Shown here: positions 15,860 through 23,892 of the stretch, in pieces
How the letters are laid out: the number at the start of each line of letters is the position of its first letter
Numbering within the stretch: the stretch's first letter is position 1
Assembly (NCBI GenBank): GCA_013389015.1
Contig: JACAEE010000055.1
Coordinates: forward strand, 1-50,251
Direction of reading: 5' to 3'
Length of the DNA: 50,251 bases
DNA from: Hydrogenophilaceae bacterium
GTDB lineage: Bacteria > Pseudomonadota > Alphaproteobacteria > Caulobacterales > Aquidulcibacteraceae
Made by a program: the position numbers and the translations under genes
The notes under the pieces: model-generated
The model's database searches: none
What the model saw: only the letters and a program-made list of their open reading frames with translations
Told to the model about the DNA's origin: nothing

Positions 15860-17290
15860 TTACGCGGCCTGCGCCAGGCGCTTGCGCACGGTGATGGTCC
15901 GCGCATTGGTGTATTCGAGAAGGCCGACATTGCCATTCTCTTCGCCGAGGCCCGATTGCTTGTGGCCGGCGATCGGCGCGGTGAGCGGTTGCTCGTGAAT
16001 GGTGTTCACATAGACATAGCCTACGTCGAGCTGGGCGGCGATCGCTTCGGCGCGCGCGGGATCCTTCGCCCACACGGAGGCGCTCAGGCCGTAGGGTGAA
16101 TCGTTAGCGCGGCGAATGACGTCGGCCTCGTCCCTGTACTTCATGACCGGCAGCAGCGGGCCGAACTGCTCCTCCACGACGATACGGGCGTCATCAGGAG
16201 GATTGTCCACGATGGTGATCGGCAGGAAGTAACCGGCGCCTGTGGGCGGATCGCCGGCGACGTGCATGCGATAGCCATTTGCGATGCAATCGGCGGTCAG
16301 CTCCTTAACCTTGTCGTACTGCATCTTGTTCTGGAGCGGCCCGATCTGAACGCCCTGCATAGCGCCATCGCCGATCTTGATGCCCTGCGCATGCGTGATC
16401 AGCGCCTTCAGGAAGCCGTCATAAATGTCCTCGTGAACATAGACGCGCTTGGCGGCGGCGCAGATCTGGCCGTTATTGGCGAACGCTCCCCAAAACACCC
16501 GCTGCGAGGTCGCCTCCACATCAACGTCGGGCAGGACGATCGCGGGATCGTTGCCGCCGAGTTCCAGGCTGATGCGCTTCACGCCGTCCGCGGCGCCAGC
16601 CATGATCTTCTTGCCGGTGGCGCTTGAGCCGGTGAACGCGATCTTGTCGATTCCCGGATGGGCGGTCATCCAGGCGCCGAGATCATTGCCGCCCGAGACG
16701 ATGTTGAGCAGGCCTGGCGGCAGCGCATCGGCCAGGAGCTTTCCAGCGACCAGTGTGGTGAGAGGCGTATAGGGCGAGGGCTTGCACACAATCGCGTTGC
16801 CCGCGAGCAGCGCCGGGATCACTTTGAATGCGAACACGAGGACAGGAAAATTCCATGGCAGTATAGCGCCAACGACGCCGATCGGAACGCGTTGGATCAC
16901 CGTGCGGCGGTCGTCATCGTCCTCCAGCACATCGATCGGAAGCGAGAGCTGCGCGGCGGTCATGAAGTAGTACGCTGCGCCGACGATCTCGCCTTGCGCG
17001 TCGCCGTGAGGCTTGCCGTTCTCCTGGGTCAGCAGGCGCATGAGCGGATCAAGGTTCGCTTCGAGGATCTTGCTGAGGGCGGCGACTTTCTCGCGGCGTT
17101 GTTCGAACGGCAGCGCCGCCCAGGCGGGCTGCGCGCGGCGCGCGGCGGCGACCGCTTCATCAAGCTCTGCGCGCGAACAATCGGGCGCCTTGGCGAAGGC
17201 GGCGCCGGTCGCGGGATTGATGACGTCGAATGTGCTTTCTGCGGCGACGGCGCGGCCGTCGATCGTCATGGCGAAGCTCTCTGCGCTCAC
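15860..17290 (-). CDS. Aldehyde dehydrogenase, NAD(P)-dependent
   Basis: The 476-residue ALDH-superfamily enzyme has PWNFPVLVFAFKVIPALLAG (146-165), FTGSSATGKKI, catalytic base Glu243 in SLELGGNDPA and nucleophile Cys277 in NNGQICAAAKR. It oxidises an aldehyde to a carboxylate, which the window's ligases could then activate (inference). The start is GTG 17290 with GGGAGG 6 nt upstream. It is monocistronic, with its own CTAAT-type palindrome 44 bp upstream. Confidence 0.94.
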   Translation of the reverse strand: MSAESFAMTIDGRAVAAESTFDVINPATGAAFAKAPDCSRAELDEAVAAARRAQPAWAALPFEQRREKVAALSKILEANLDPLMRLLTQENGKPHGDAQGEIVGAAYYFMTAAQLSLPIDVLEDDDDRRTVIQRVPIGVVGAILPWNFPVLVFAFKVIPALLAGNAIVCKPSPYTPLTTLVAGKLLADALPPGLLNIVSGGNDLGAWMTAHPGIDKIAFTGSSATGKKIMAGAADGVKRISLELGGNDPAIVLPDVDVEATSQRVFWGAFANNGQICAAAKRVYVHEDIYDGFLKALITHAQGIKIGDGAMQGVQIGPLQNKMQYDKVKELTADCIANGYRMHVAGDPPTGAGYFLPITIVDNPPDDARIVVEEQFGPLLPVMKYRDEADVIRRANDSPYGLSASVWAKDPARAEAIAAQLDVGYVYVNTIHEQPLTAPIAGHKQSGLGEENGNVGLLEYTNARTITVRKRLAQAA

Positions 17291-17333
17291 GTGGCGCCTC
17301 CCTGTCCGTTCGCGCTTGCCGCGCGCGCATAAC

Positions 17334-17346
17334 CTACGATCATTAG
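17334..17346. promoter_or_regulatory. CTAWT-N3-AWTAG-type palindrome upstream of aldehyde dehydrogenase
   Basis: CTACG-ATC-ATTAG has a perfect right arm, a left arm of three matching bases, and outer bases AAC/ACC. It is 44 bp upstream of the GTG start, the spacing seen at most other members of the set. Confidence 0.45.
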
Positions 17347-17382
17347 ACCCAGTCTGTCCACGCTGCGAGGCGCGAAGAGAAA

Positions 17383-17404
17383 GGGCCGGCGTCGCCGCCG
17401 GCCC
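17383..17404 (-). terminator. Rho-independent-type terminator of the first TonB receptor gene
   Basis: GGGCCGGC and GCCGGCCC form a perfect 8-bp stem around a 6-nt loop. On the minus strand it is followed by TTTCTCTT and lies 31 nt beyond the receptor stop codon. It separates the receptor transcript from the aldehyde dehydrogenase promoter. Confidence 0.65.
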
Positions 17405-17434
17405 GTGCAGTCAGTCAGGAGGAGACGCTTCCAT

Positions 17435-19702
17435 TTAGCGTTCGTAGCTGACCTGGAACATGACGCTTGCGGGCTTGCCGTAAACGGCGCCGAACCCGCC
17501 TGCATTGGGAAGGACTTGGACGAGAAATTCTTCGTCCGTCAGGTTGGTGCCGGCGAGCGCGAAAGTCCATTTCGCGTCGGGGTCGGACCAGGCGAGGCGC
17601 GTGCTCAGAAGGCCGTAGCCGTCCTGCGTGAGCGTGCGCGCAAAGTCGAAAGAGGTTTCGCTGCGATAGCTATAGTTCGCGTTCCACTCAAACATGCCAC
17701 CGGCCATCGGCGTGTGAAAGTTTAGCCCCAGCGTGCCAGACAGCTCCGGCGTGCGCTGCATTTCGAAATTGCTCACGTCGGTGGTGCCATTGACGACGCC
17801 AAAGACGGGATCGAACACCTGCAGCGCCGCGTCCGGGAAATCGACATAACGGGCATGGGTGTAGGCGACGCCGACGTCGACGGAGAAGGCATCGGTCAAA
17901 TCCGCCGCCCAGTGAATGTCGGCGCCGTAGATTTCGGCGCTCGAAGCGTTCTGGAAGAACGCCGCGCCGCCGATATAGGTCGCGACCTGCAAATCCTGGT
18001 AATCATAGTCGAACACAGAGGCTTCCAGGCGCCAGCTGCCGCCGTCGATCTTGTAGCCAGCTTCGATGGAGTTGATCTCTTCGGGCTGCACCGGCGTCTG
18101 TTGCGCCAGATAGCCGGAGGAGTTGAACAGACCCGATTTCGTTCCCTGCGCATAGGAGATGTAGACGTTGGAGGACGGCGTGATCTCGTAGCGGACGACC
18201 GCGCGCGGGGTGAAGGAATAGAAGTTCTCGTCGTCGGAGAGGCCGCTCGACGCGTTGAAGCCGTTGGCGATCTGAGGATAGGACGTGAACTCGACGCCCG
18301 CGCTGTCGATTGAGTAGCGCCCGCCGAGCGTGAAGTGCCAGGGGCCGGCGTTGTACGTCACGTCGGCGAAGGCGGCGTAGGATTTCTGAATGCCGGAGAA
18401 GGCGCTAAACGGCGTGTCCCCTGTGTTGATGTAGGAGCTGTCCGGCCACGGGAACGGCGCCTCAAGGATGCCGCCGGGACCTAATGGACCATAGAGGCTC
18501 AGATTGAACGGGCTGTAGGTGGTCTTATCGTAGTAGAAGAAGAGGCCCGTCACCCAATCGAAATTGCCGCTGACGCCCGAGAGGTTGAACTCCTGCGAAT
18601 AGGTGTTCTGCGTGTAGTTCCACGAGGCACTGGTGACAATCAGTTGCACTGCGGGGGATGACGGCGGCGTGCCGTCAGTTGGAAAGCGCGACGCGGTTTG
18701 GTTGGTGTATTCATTGCCCGTATCCCAGTGGCCTGAAGTGTAGGACGTGAGCGTCGCCCAGCCGAGATCGAACTCGCCGCGCAGAGAGGCGCCGGCGCCG
18801 CGCGCGACGTGCGCGAAATCGCCTTCGAGATCGACTTCGCGCGGGTTGTTGACGCTCAAGGGCACGCCGAAGAACGCCGCGTTCGACCAACCGTTGAAAG
18901 CCCCCACGGCGTAGAGCGTGGGATCATCGATGCTGAACGCGTCGATCGACAGCGTGAGATTGGCGTTCGCGTTCATTTCGTAGAGGAATTTCAGGCGCGC
19001 GGTGAATTCGTCGATCGGATTTGCGCTGCGATCGGTGAAGGTGTTGTGGATCCAGCCGTCTGAGCGGCTGCCGCCCACGGCGAGGCTGACGGCAAGGTTG
19101 TCGGTCACGCCGTCGGTGAGGAACATCGAGCCGCCGAAGGTGTTGAAGCTGCCATAGCTCGCCTGCATCGCCACTTCCTGCTCGAAGGACGGCTGGCGGG
19201 TGGTGACGAGGATTGCGCCGCCAGTGGCGTTGCGCCCAAACAGCGTGCCCTGCGGGCCTTTCAGAACCTGGATGGAAGCGATATCGATGAACTCGAAATC
19301 GTTGGCGAGAGCGTTGGGTTTGTAGATGCCGTCGACATAGGTGGCGACGTTGGCGCTCGCGCCTGCGCCGGCGATGGCGGTGCCGACGCCGCGCACGGAG
19401 GGCTGATAGAAGGCGCCGGAGGAATCGATGCGAAGCCCAGGCACGACATTGGCCAAGCTCTCCATGCCGCCAACGCCCGACTCGATGAGATCAGCGCCCG
19501 AGACGGTGGACACAGAGATCGGCACATCGACCAGCGATTCGTTGCGACGCTGCGCCGTCACGACGATCTCATCGCTCTGCTCTGCTGCAGGCTCTGGCGT
19601 CTGCGCGAGCGCGGGACTGCAGAAAACGGCGGTGAACGCGCCGGACAAGGCGGTCGCGGCCATCAATTGGATCGCACGCACCTGTGAGCCGCGGAAATTC
19701 AT
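17435..19702 (-). CDS. TonB-dependent outer-membrane receptor
   Basis: The 755-residue protein has a signal peptide ending PALA before QTPEP, a TonB-box-like DEIVVTAQRR near 45-54, a plug domain with VLKGPQGTLFGRNATGGAI, and a long beta-barrel region rich in aromatic alternation. It belongs to the large TonB receptor group expanded in sphingomonads and Caulobacterales, which import hydrophobic or large substrates across the outer membrane. The last residues are FQVSYER, so the usual terminal aromatic is two residues in. GGGAGG lies 7 nt before ATG 19702. Both palindrome families occur upstream (19751 and 19876), suggesting dual control. Confidence 0.93.
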   Translation of the reverse strand: MNFRGSQVRAIQLMAATALSGAFTAVFCSPALAQTPEPAAEQSDEIVVTAQRRNESLVDVPISVSTVSGADLIESGVGGMESLANVVPGLRIDSSGAFYQPSVRGVGTAIAGAGASANVATYVDGIYKPNALANDFEFIDIASIQVLKGPQGTLFGRNATGGAILVTTRQPSFEQEVAMQASYGSFNTFGGSMFLTDGVTDNLAVSLAVGGSRSDGWIHNTFTDRSANPIDEFTARLKFLYEMNANANLTLSIDAFSIDDPTLYAVGAFNGWSNAAFFGVPLSVNNPREVDLEGDFAHVARGAGASLRGEFDLGWATLTSYTSGHWDTGNEYTNQTASRFPTDGTPPSSPAVQLIVTSASWNYTQNTYSQEFNLSGVSGNFDWVTGLFFYYDKTTYSPFNLSLYGPLGPGGILEAPFPWPDSSYINTGDTPFSAFSGIQKSYAAFADVTYNAGPWHFTLGGRYSIDSAGVEFTSYPQIANGFNASSGLSDDENFYSFTPRAVVRYEITPSSNVYISYAQGTKSGLFNSSGYLAQQTPVQPEEINSIEAGYKIDGGSWRLEASVFDYDYQDLQVATYIGGAAFFQNASSAEIYGADIHWAADLTDAFSVDVGVAYTHARYVDFPDAALQVFDPVFGVVNGTTDVSNFEMQRTPELSGTLGLNFHTPMAGGMFEWNANYSYRSETSFDFARTLTQDGYGLLSTRLAWSDPDAKWTFALAGTNLTDEEFLVQVLPNAGGFGAVYGKPASVMFQVSYER

Positions 19703-19750
19703 GCGCTTTCCTCCCCTAACTCTGGGGCTGCGCCCAGATTCGACGATAAC

Positions 19751-19763
19751 CTAATCATATTCG
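19751..19763. promoter_or_regulatory. CTAWT-N3-AWTAG-type palindrome upstream of TonB receptor
   Basis: CTAAT-CAT-ATTCG, extended to CCTAATCATATTCGG, differs from a perfect palindrome at one base pair. It lies 49 bp upstream of the receptor start. Confidence 0.5.
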
Positions 19764-19875
19764 GTAAAGTCGCAATCGGACTCGTGCAGCAAGAGTGCAA
19801 AGCGCAGTTTGAGTTGCGAAAGCGACACACTAGGGCGCGCTTAACATCGCCAATTGTCCGGATTCCGTGCAATTT

Positions 19876-19892
19876 TGTGCGCTATTCGCACC
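19876..19892. promoter_or_regulatory. Candidate IclR-type operator
   Basis: TGTGCGCTATTCGCACC contains GTGCG-N5-CGCAC (19877-19891), the same arms and spacing as the site at 10159-10175. It lies in the 245-bp gap upstream of the TonB receptor gene, 174 bp from its start codon. Confidence 0.5.
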
Positions 19893-19947
19893 GAGCGCGA
19901 AGCGCCGACAATCACGCGCTACATGCGCAATGGCCCCCTCGCCCGCC

Positions 19948-20262
19948 TTATGACGGCGGCAGCGTGATCACGACGCCGTCGAGTTCGGGCGTGACGCGCA
20001 CCTGACAGGTCAGCCGCGAGTTGGGCTGCACATCGAACGCGAAGTCGAGCATCTCCTGCTCAACATCGCCGCGCGGCGGAAGCGTCGAGCACCACGGCTC
20101 GGCCACATAAGCATGGCACGTGCCGCAGGCTTGCGAGCCGCCGCAGGCGCCGAGGATCACCGGCACGCGATGCTTCACCGCGACCGACATGACCGAAACG
20201 CCGGGCTCGGCCTCGACCTCCCAAGCCGCGCCCGATTGCGCCTTAAAGGTGATCTTGACCAT
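19948..20262 (-). CDS. [2Fe-2S] ferredoxin, putidaredoxin type
   Basis: The 104-residue protein has cluster ligands Cys40, Cys46, Cys49 and Cys86 in the adrenodoxin/putidaredoxin spacing (GACGGSQACGTCHAYV and NSRLTCQV). The C-terminal TPELDGVVITLP closely follows putidaredoxin. It carries electrons from an NADH-dependent ferredoxin reductase to class I P450s; three P450s are encoded in this window, two of them P450cam-like. No reductase gene is present. A perfect AT-rich palindrome lies 42 bp upstream. Confidence 0.95.
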   Translation of the reverse strand: MVKITFKAQSGAAWEVEAEPGVSVMSVAVKHRVPVILGACGGSQACGTCHAYVAEPWCSTLPPRGDVEQEMLDFAFDVQPNSRLTCQVRVTPELDGVVITLPPS

Positions 20263-20300
20263 GCCGGCGCAAACGCCTCTCCGTCTTCTCGCCGACAGCA

Positions 20301-20319
20301 TATCTATTTTAAATAGATA
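20301..20319. promoter_or_regulatory. Perfect AT-rich palindrome upstream of ferredoxin gene
   Basis: TATCTATT-TTA-AATAGATA is an 8-3-8 perfect palindrome with core CTATT-N3-AATAG (20304-20316). It lies 42 bp from the ferredoxin start and about 150 bp upstream of the divergently transcribed TetR gene, so it could act on both. Confidence 0.6.
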
Positions 20320-20375
20320 ATTCCATATGCGATGCGCGGCGATCTGCTAAAGTGACCGATAAGGCGCCTAAACCG

Positions 20376-20389
20376 GCGTCCTAGGACGC
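20376..20389. repeat. Perfect 14-bp palindrome in the TetR promoter region
   Basis: GCGTCCTAGGACGC is a perfect palindrome 77 bp upstream of the TetR start codon, just before a TTGACG (20402-20407) that could be a -35 element. It does not match either of the repeated operator families. It may bind a different protein or be chance. Confidence 0.35.
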
Positions 20390-20466
20390 AGGCTCGGCGG
20401 CTTGACGCTCAGTCTTGAAAATGAGAATCGGTTTCATGAGTCTCCAGAATTCCAACGAGGACCGCC

Positions 20467-21156
20467 GTGGGTAGACCGCCAAGGCCGCTCATATCGCGGG
20501 ACCGCGCCGCGCGGGCGGCGCTCAGCGTCATCGACCAACAGGGTTTGGAGTCGCTCAGCCTGGAGCTCGTGGCGCGCAAGCTCGGCGTGAAGGCGCCCTC
20601 GCTCTACTACCATTTCAGCGACAAGGCCGAGCTCCTGGGCGAAGTGGCGCGACTGTTGCTCCTGGACGTGGAGGTCTCCGACAATGACCGGGCTCCCTGG
20701 GAGGATCGCGTCGTCAATCTCTGCGTCGCGACGAGGCGATCGATCCTGCGCCACCCCAATGCGGCGATCCTGCTGCTGCAATTCTTCCCGCGCCATGTGC
20801 TGTTGGCGGCCTATGACCGCGCCATCACCTCCTATCCGCTCGCGCCAGCGGACAATCTGGTGATGATGGAGGGCTTGGAAAAGCTGACGTTCGGAGCGGC
20901 GCTTTTCGAGGCGTCGGCGCGAGCGCGCGGCGTCGAGGCGTGGCCTCCGGTCGACAAGACCAAGCTGCCGGCGCTCGCCGAAGCGCTGCGCAGCAACAAG
21001 CGCAACGACGACGACATGTTCGTGGAAGTGATCCGCACATTCATCGCCGGGCATCTGCGGCGCCGACCGGCGCTGAAGCGCACCGCCACGCGCAAAGCGG
21101 CGCGGACGACGAAGCCGCCGGTGCGGGGCCGTGCGCTCAGGCGCGCGCCCGACTGA
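20467..21156 (+). CDS. TetR-family transcriptional regulator
   Basis: The 229-residue regulator has an N-terminal helix-turn-helix at about residues 13-58 (LSLELVARKLGVKAPSLYYH), followed by a helical ligand-binding domain. The last 33 residues are strongly basic (Lys/Arg-rich from RRRPALKRTATRK on) and extend beyond the usual fold. The GTG start at 20467 has GAGGA about 7 nt upstream. It is the only TetR gene in the window and is flanked on both sides by genes carrying perfect CTAWT-N3-AWTAG palindromes (20301 and 22398), so it is the best candidate for the cluster-wide repressor; this is inference. Confidence 0.92.
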   Translation: MGRPPRPLISRDRAARAALSVIDQQGLESLSLELVARKLGVKAPSLYYHFSDKAELLGEVARLLLLDVEVSDNDRAPWEDRVVNLCVATRRSILRHPNAAILLLQFFPRHVLLAAYDRAITSYPLAPADNLVMMEGLEKLTFGAALFEASARARGVEAWPPVDKTKLPALAEALRSNKRNDDDMFVEVIRTFIAGHLRRRPALKRTATRKAARTTKPPVRGRALRRAPD

Positions 21157-21160
21157 GCGT

Positions 21161-22351
21161 TTATTCGGCGAGGTAGGAGTCGAGGATCTTCTGCCAGACC
21201 GGAATATTGACCTCGAGGCCGCAATAGACGACCTCGTCCAGCGCGCCGGCGGCAAGCCCGACTTGCGAAATCTCGGCGGCGCGGAAGTCTTCGGTGCCGA
21301 AGACTTTGAGGATCAGATCGAGCGACCTGGAATAGAGTTCCTCGGCCTTGGCGTTGTTCGGCGGCTCTTGAGTCAGCATGAAATAATCGACCTGGGAGCG
21401 ATCCACCGCGGTGGGGATGATGATCATCACGCTCAGATAGTAGGGGCTGCCGATCACCACGGTGCAGGGGAACATCTGGTAGGTGATGGTCACCATCTTG
21501 TGGATGTTCTCGCCGACGCGATCGAGCTTCTCCGGCGCGAAATCGCCGCGGCCGGAAATCTGGCGGATGTGCGGGCCGAGCAGATCGTGCACGCCGCTGA
21601 CGTCGGCGAACATCGGGCCGACCGTCTTCGAGTGAAGGCGCTGCACGTGATACGCCTCGAGGAACGGCTCCAGCACGAGCTTCCAATTGGCCTTCAAGTC
21701 GAACGTCTGGCGCCCGTAGAGGTGCATGTCGCCGATGCCGAGCGAGGTCAGATCGGCGGAGAGATCGGCGTTAATGAGGCTGAAATCCGGCGGGGCGCGG
21801 CGATCGAGGATGACCCAGACGATGCCGCCCGCCTCTTTGCAAGGCAATTCGGCGAGGCGGCGCTCGGCCTTATCGAGATTCTTGAACGTCTCTTCGCGCG
21901 GCACGCCGACAAGTGCGCCATCGAGCCCATACGTCCAGGCGTGATATGGGCACGTTATGCGCGAGAGCTTGTGATGCTCGCAATCCTCGATCAGCATAGA
22001 GCCCTTGTGCTGGCAGGCGTTGAGGAAGGCGCGCACGACGCCATCCTTGCCGCGCGCAAGCAGAAGCGGCACGCCATAGCCGTTGTGAGCGATGACGCTG
22101 CCCTTCTCGGGCAGCATGGCCGAAACCGTCACCGCCATCGGCAAGCGACGGAAGATGCGTTCCTGCTCGCGCTTGAACACGCCCGGGTCCAGAAACGAAG
22201 AGGCGGGCCGGCGCGCGTCGATCGCCGGTGCCTCAGCCACCGCCTGCTCATGCGGCGGGATCGAGCGGATCGCGGCCACCAAGCTCTCACTCAAGGATTC
22301 AAGCGTGGCGACTTTGTGCTTGGACGGCGCGATCGGCTTGGACACATTCAT
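21161..22351 (-). CDS. Rieske non-heme iron oxygenase, large subunit
   Basis: The 396-residue ring-hydroxylating oxygenase-type alpha subunit has Rieske ligands Cys113-x-His115 and Cys134-x2-His137 (CQHKG and CPYHAW) and a mononuclear iron site including His235 and His240 (EAYHVQRLH). The family includes aromatic-ring dioxygenases, O-demethylases and steroid hydroxylases. No beta subunit or dedicated reductase is adjacent, favouring a monooxygenase- or demethylase-like homo-oligomer. GGGAGG precedes ATG 22351. A perfect palindrome lies 50 bp upstream. It ends 5 nt from the convergent TetR stop. Confidence 0.93.
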   Translation of the reverse strand: MNVSKPIAPSKHKVATLESLSESLVAAIRSIPPHEQAVAEAPAIDARRPASSFLDPGVFKREQERIFRRLPMAVTVSAMLPEKGSVIAHNGYGVPLLLARGKDGVVRAFLNACQHKGSMLIEDCEHHKLSRITCPYHAWTYGLDGALVGVPREETFKNLDKAERRLAELPCKEAGGIVWVILDRRAPPDFSLINADLSADLTSLGIGDMHLYGRQTFDLKANWKLVLEPFLEAYHVQRLHSKTVGPMFADVSGVHDLLGPHIRQISGRGDFAPEKLDRVGENIHKMVTITYQMFPCTVVIGSPYYLSVMIIIPTAVDRSQVDYFMLTQEPPNNAKAEELYSRSLDLILKVFGTEDFRAAEISQVGLAAGALDEVVYCGLEVNIPVWQKILDSYLAE

Positions 22352-22397
22352 TTTGAAGAGCCTCCCTGAATCTCGAGGACTCGGTGGTGCGGTCTTT

Positions 22398-22416
22398 AAT
22401 CTAATATGATTAGATT
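22398..22416. promoter_or_regulatory. Perfect CTAAT-N3-ATTAG palindrome upstream of Rieske oxygenase
   Basis: AATCTAAT-ATG-ATTAGATT is an 8-3-8 perfect palindrome centred 56 bp from the oxygenase start. With the site at 39162 it defines the consensus CTAAT-N3-ATTAG. The form is typical of TetR-family operators. Confidence 0.65.
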
Positions 22417-22437
22417 TAACGGGGCGTGCTCAGCTTG

Positions 22438-23301
22438 TCAAGAGCTCGGCACGGGCAAATGGCGCGCCAAAAACGCGATCACCGCGTCGTTGAAGGAGTC
22501 GTTCTTGTCTCCGGCGACCATGTGGCCGGCGCCCCTGACCTCGCAGACCTCCAGACGGCGCACCCGGCGCTTGAAATCCTCCATCACCGCCTCATCGACC
22601 ACGTCGCTTTCGCCGCCGCGAACGAGCAGGCACGGCGCGGCGATCTTCTCCATCGCGAGCGCGGTCTCGTGCTCCATCCGATCGAGCTTGTCTTCGGAAT
22701 CGCCCATGGAGAGGAGCTTTGGATCCCAGTGCCAATAGAACCGCCCATCCTCTCCTTCGCGCAGATTCTTCCGTAAGCCGTTCACATCGGACGGCCGCGG
22801 CCGGTTTGGATTGTAGGCGGCGACGGCGTCGGCGACCTCCTCGAGATTTTTAAAGCCGTCGAGGTTGCGCATCATGAATTGCGTCACCTTGCGCACGCCT
22901 TCGCGCGCAGGCTTGGGCACGATATCGACGAGCACGAGCGCAACGACGTTCTCCGCGCCATGATGCGCCATGGCGCGGATGGCGGATGCCCCGCCCATAG
23001 ACGCGCCGACGAGCACGACGGGTTTGTCGATTTGCCGCAGGATCGACGCCAGATCACCGGCGAACACCTCAGGGTGATAATCGCCATCGGGCGACCAATC
23101 GCTTTCGCCGTGCCCGCGCAGGTCGAGGCTGAGCGCGCGGTAGCCGGCGCCGGCCAAGTGGCGCACCGCGCCCGCCCAGGCATGGCGCGTCTGGCCGCCG
23201 CCATGCAGCAGCACGACCATCGGCGCCTCCGAATCGCCAGCGGCGCTGGCCGCGATGCGGAGGCCATCGAACGTGGTGAAAAATAACGATTCCAGCGTCA
23301 G
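22438..23301 (-). CDS. Alpha/beta hydrolase
   Basis: The approximately 287-residue serine hydrolase has the oxyanion HGGGQTRHAW, the nucleophile elbow VGASMGGAS, an acid in GGESDVVDE and the terminal GAGHMVAGD histidine. It could be an esterase, lactonase or C-C bond hydrolase. The start is unclear: no ATG, GTG or TTG occurs near the expected N-terminus. CTG codons at 23301 and 23295 follow a GGGAG; the latter has the better spacing (8 nt). The gene overlaps the metallophosphoesterase stop, so coupled translation is likely. Coordinates use the outer CTG. Confidence 0.8.
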   Translation of the reverse strand: MTLESLFFTTFDGLRIAASAAGDSEAPMVVLLHGGGQTRHAWAGAVRHLAGAGYRALSLDLRGHGESDWSPDGDYHPEVFAGDLASILRQIDKPVVLVGASMGGASAIRAMAHHGAENVVALVLVDIVPKPAREGVRKVTQFMMRNLDGFKNLEEVADAVAAYNPNRPRPSDVNGLRKNLREGEDGRFYWHWDPKLLSMGDSEDKLDRMEHETALAMEKIAAPCLLVRGGESDVVDEAVMEDFKRRVRRLEVCEVRGAGHMVAGDKNDSFNDAVIAFLARHLPVPSS

Positions 23302-23888
23302 ATCTCCCTCGCTTCCCCGCCAAGTGCGAACGGGACGTGGCGCACTTCCCCGCTCACCAGGTCCAGCACTGCGCAACTCAAGTCCGCCGCGCCGGGGCGC
23401 AACTCGCCAACGGCGCCGGGATTGACGATGTGGACCCCGTTGACATAGGCCGCGACCGGCACATGCGTATGACCGTAGAAGACGATGTCGGCGTCTGTTT
23501 CGCCAAACCGCGCGAAGGCGCGGCTTTGCGGCACGACATAATCCCCGCCCGGCGACCAGGGCGTTGAATGCACGAGCATCAGCCGCTTGCCGCAGCGCTC
23601 CAGGGTGCGGCGCGGCGGTTGCGCGCCAAGCCAGGCGAGATGGCCCGTCTCGATCCAAGCTTGATCGCGGGCGCGGCCGCCGCCTGGCGCATAGAACGCC
23701 TCCTCGTGGTTGCCGACGATGGTGATCGCTTCGCGTCCGCGCAGCAGCGCCACGACCTCGTTGGAGAAGCGGTACTGATTGATGCTATCGCCAAGGCAGA
23801 AGATCTCGTCGACATCGCCCATCAGCGCCAGGGCGCGCGCGAGCGCTGGCGCATTGCCGTGAATATCGGAGACGATTCCGATCTTCAT
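23298..23888 (-). CDS. Calcineurin-like metallophosphoesterase
   Basis: The 196-residue YfcE-like phosphoesterase has the full set of metal-binding motifs: SDIHGN (Asp8, His10), GDS (Asp34), GNHE (Asn60, His61) and GHTHVP (His140, His142). Such enzymes hydrolyse phosphomonoesters or phosphodiesters with two metal ions. It sits between an SDR gene (4 nt gap) and the hydrolase gene (overlap). In a cluster with three sugar-kinase-like phosphotransferases, a role in removing a phosphate from a pathway intermediate is conceivable but unproven. Confidence 0.9.
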   Translation of the reverse strand: MKIGIVSDIHGNAPALARALALMGDVDEIFCLGDSINQYRFSNEVVALLRGREAITIVGNHEEAFYAPGGGRARDQAWIETGHLAWLGAQPPRRTLERCGKRLMLVHSTPWSPGGDYVVPQSRAFARFGETDADIVFYGHTHVPVAAYVNGVHIVNPGAVGELRPGAADLSCAVLDLVSGEVRHVPFALGGEAREI

Positions 23889-23892
23889 GCGC

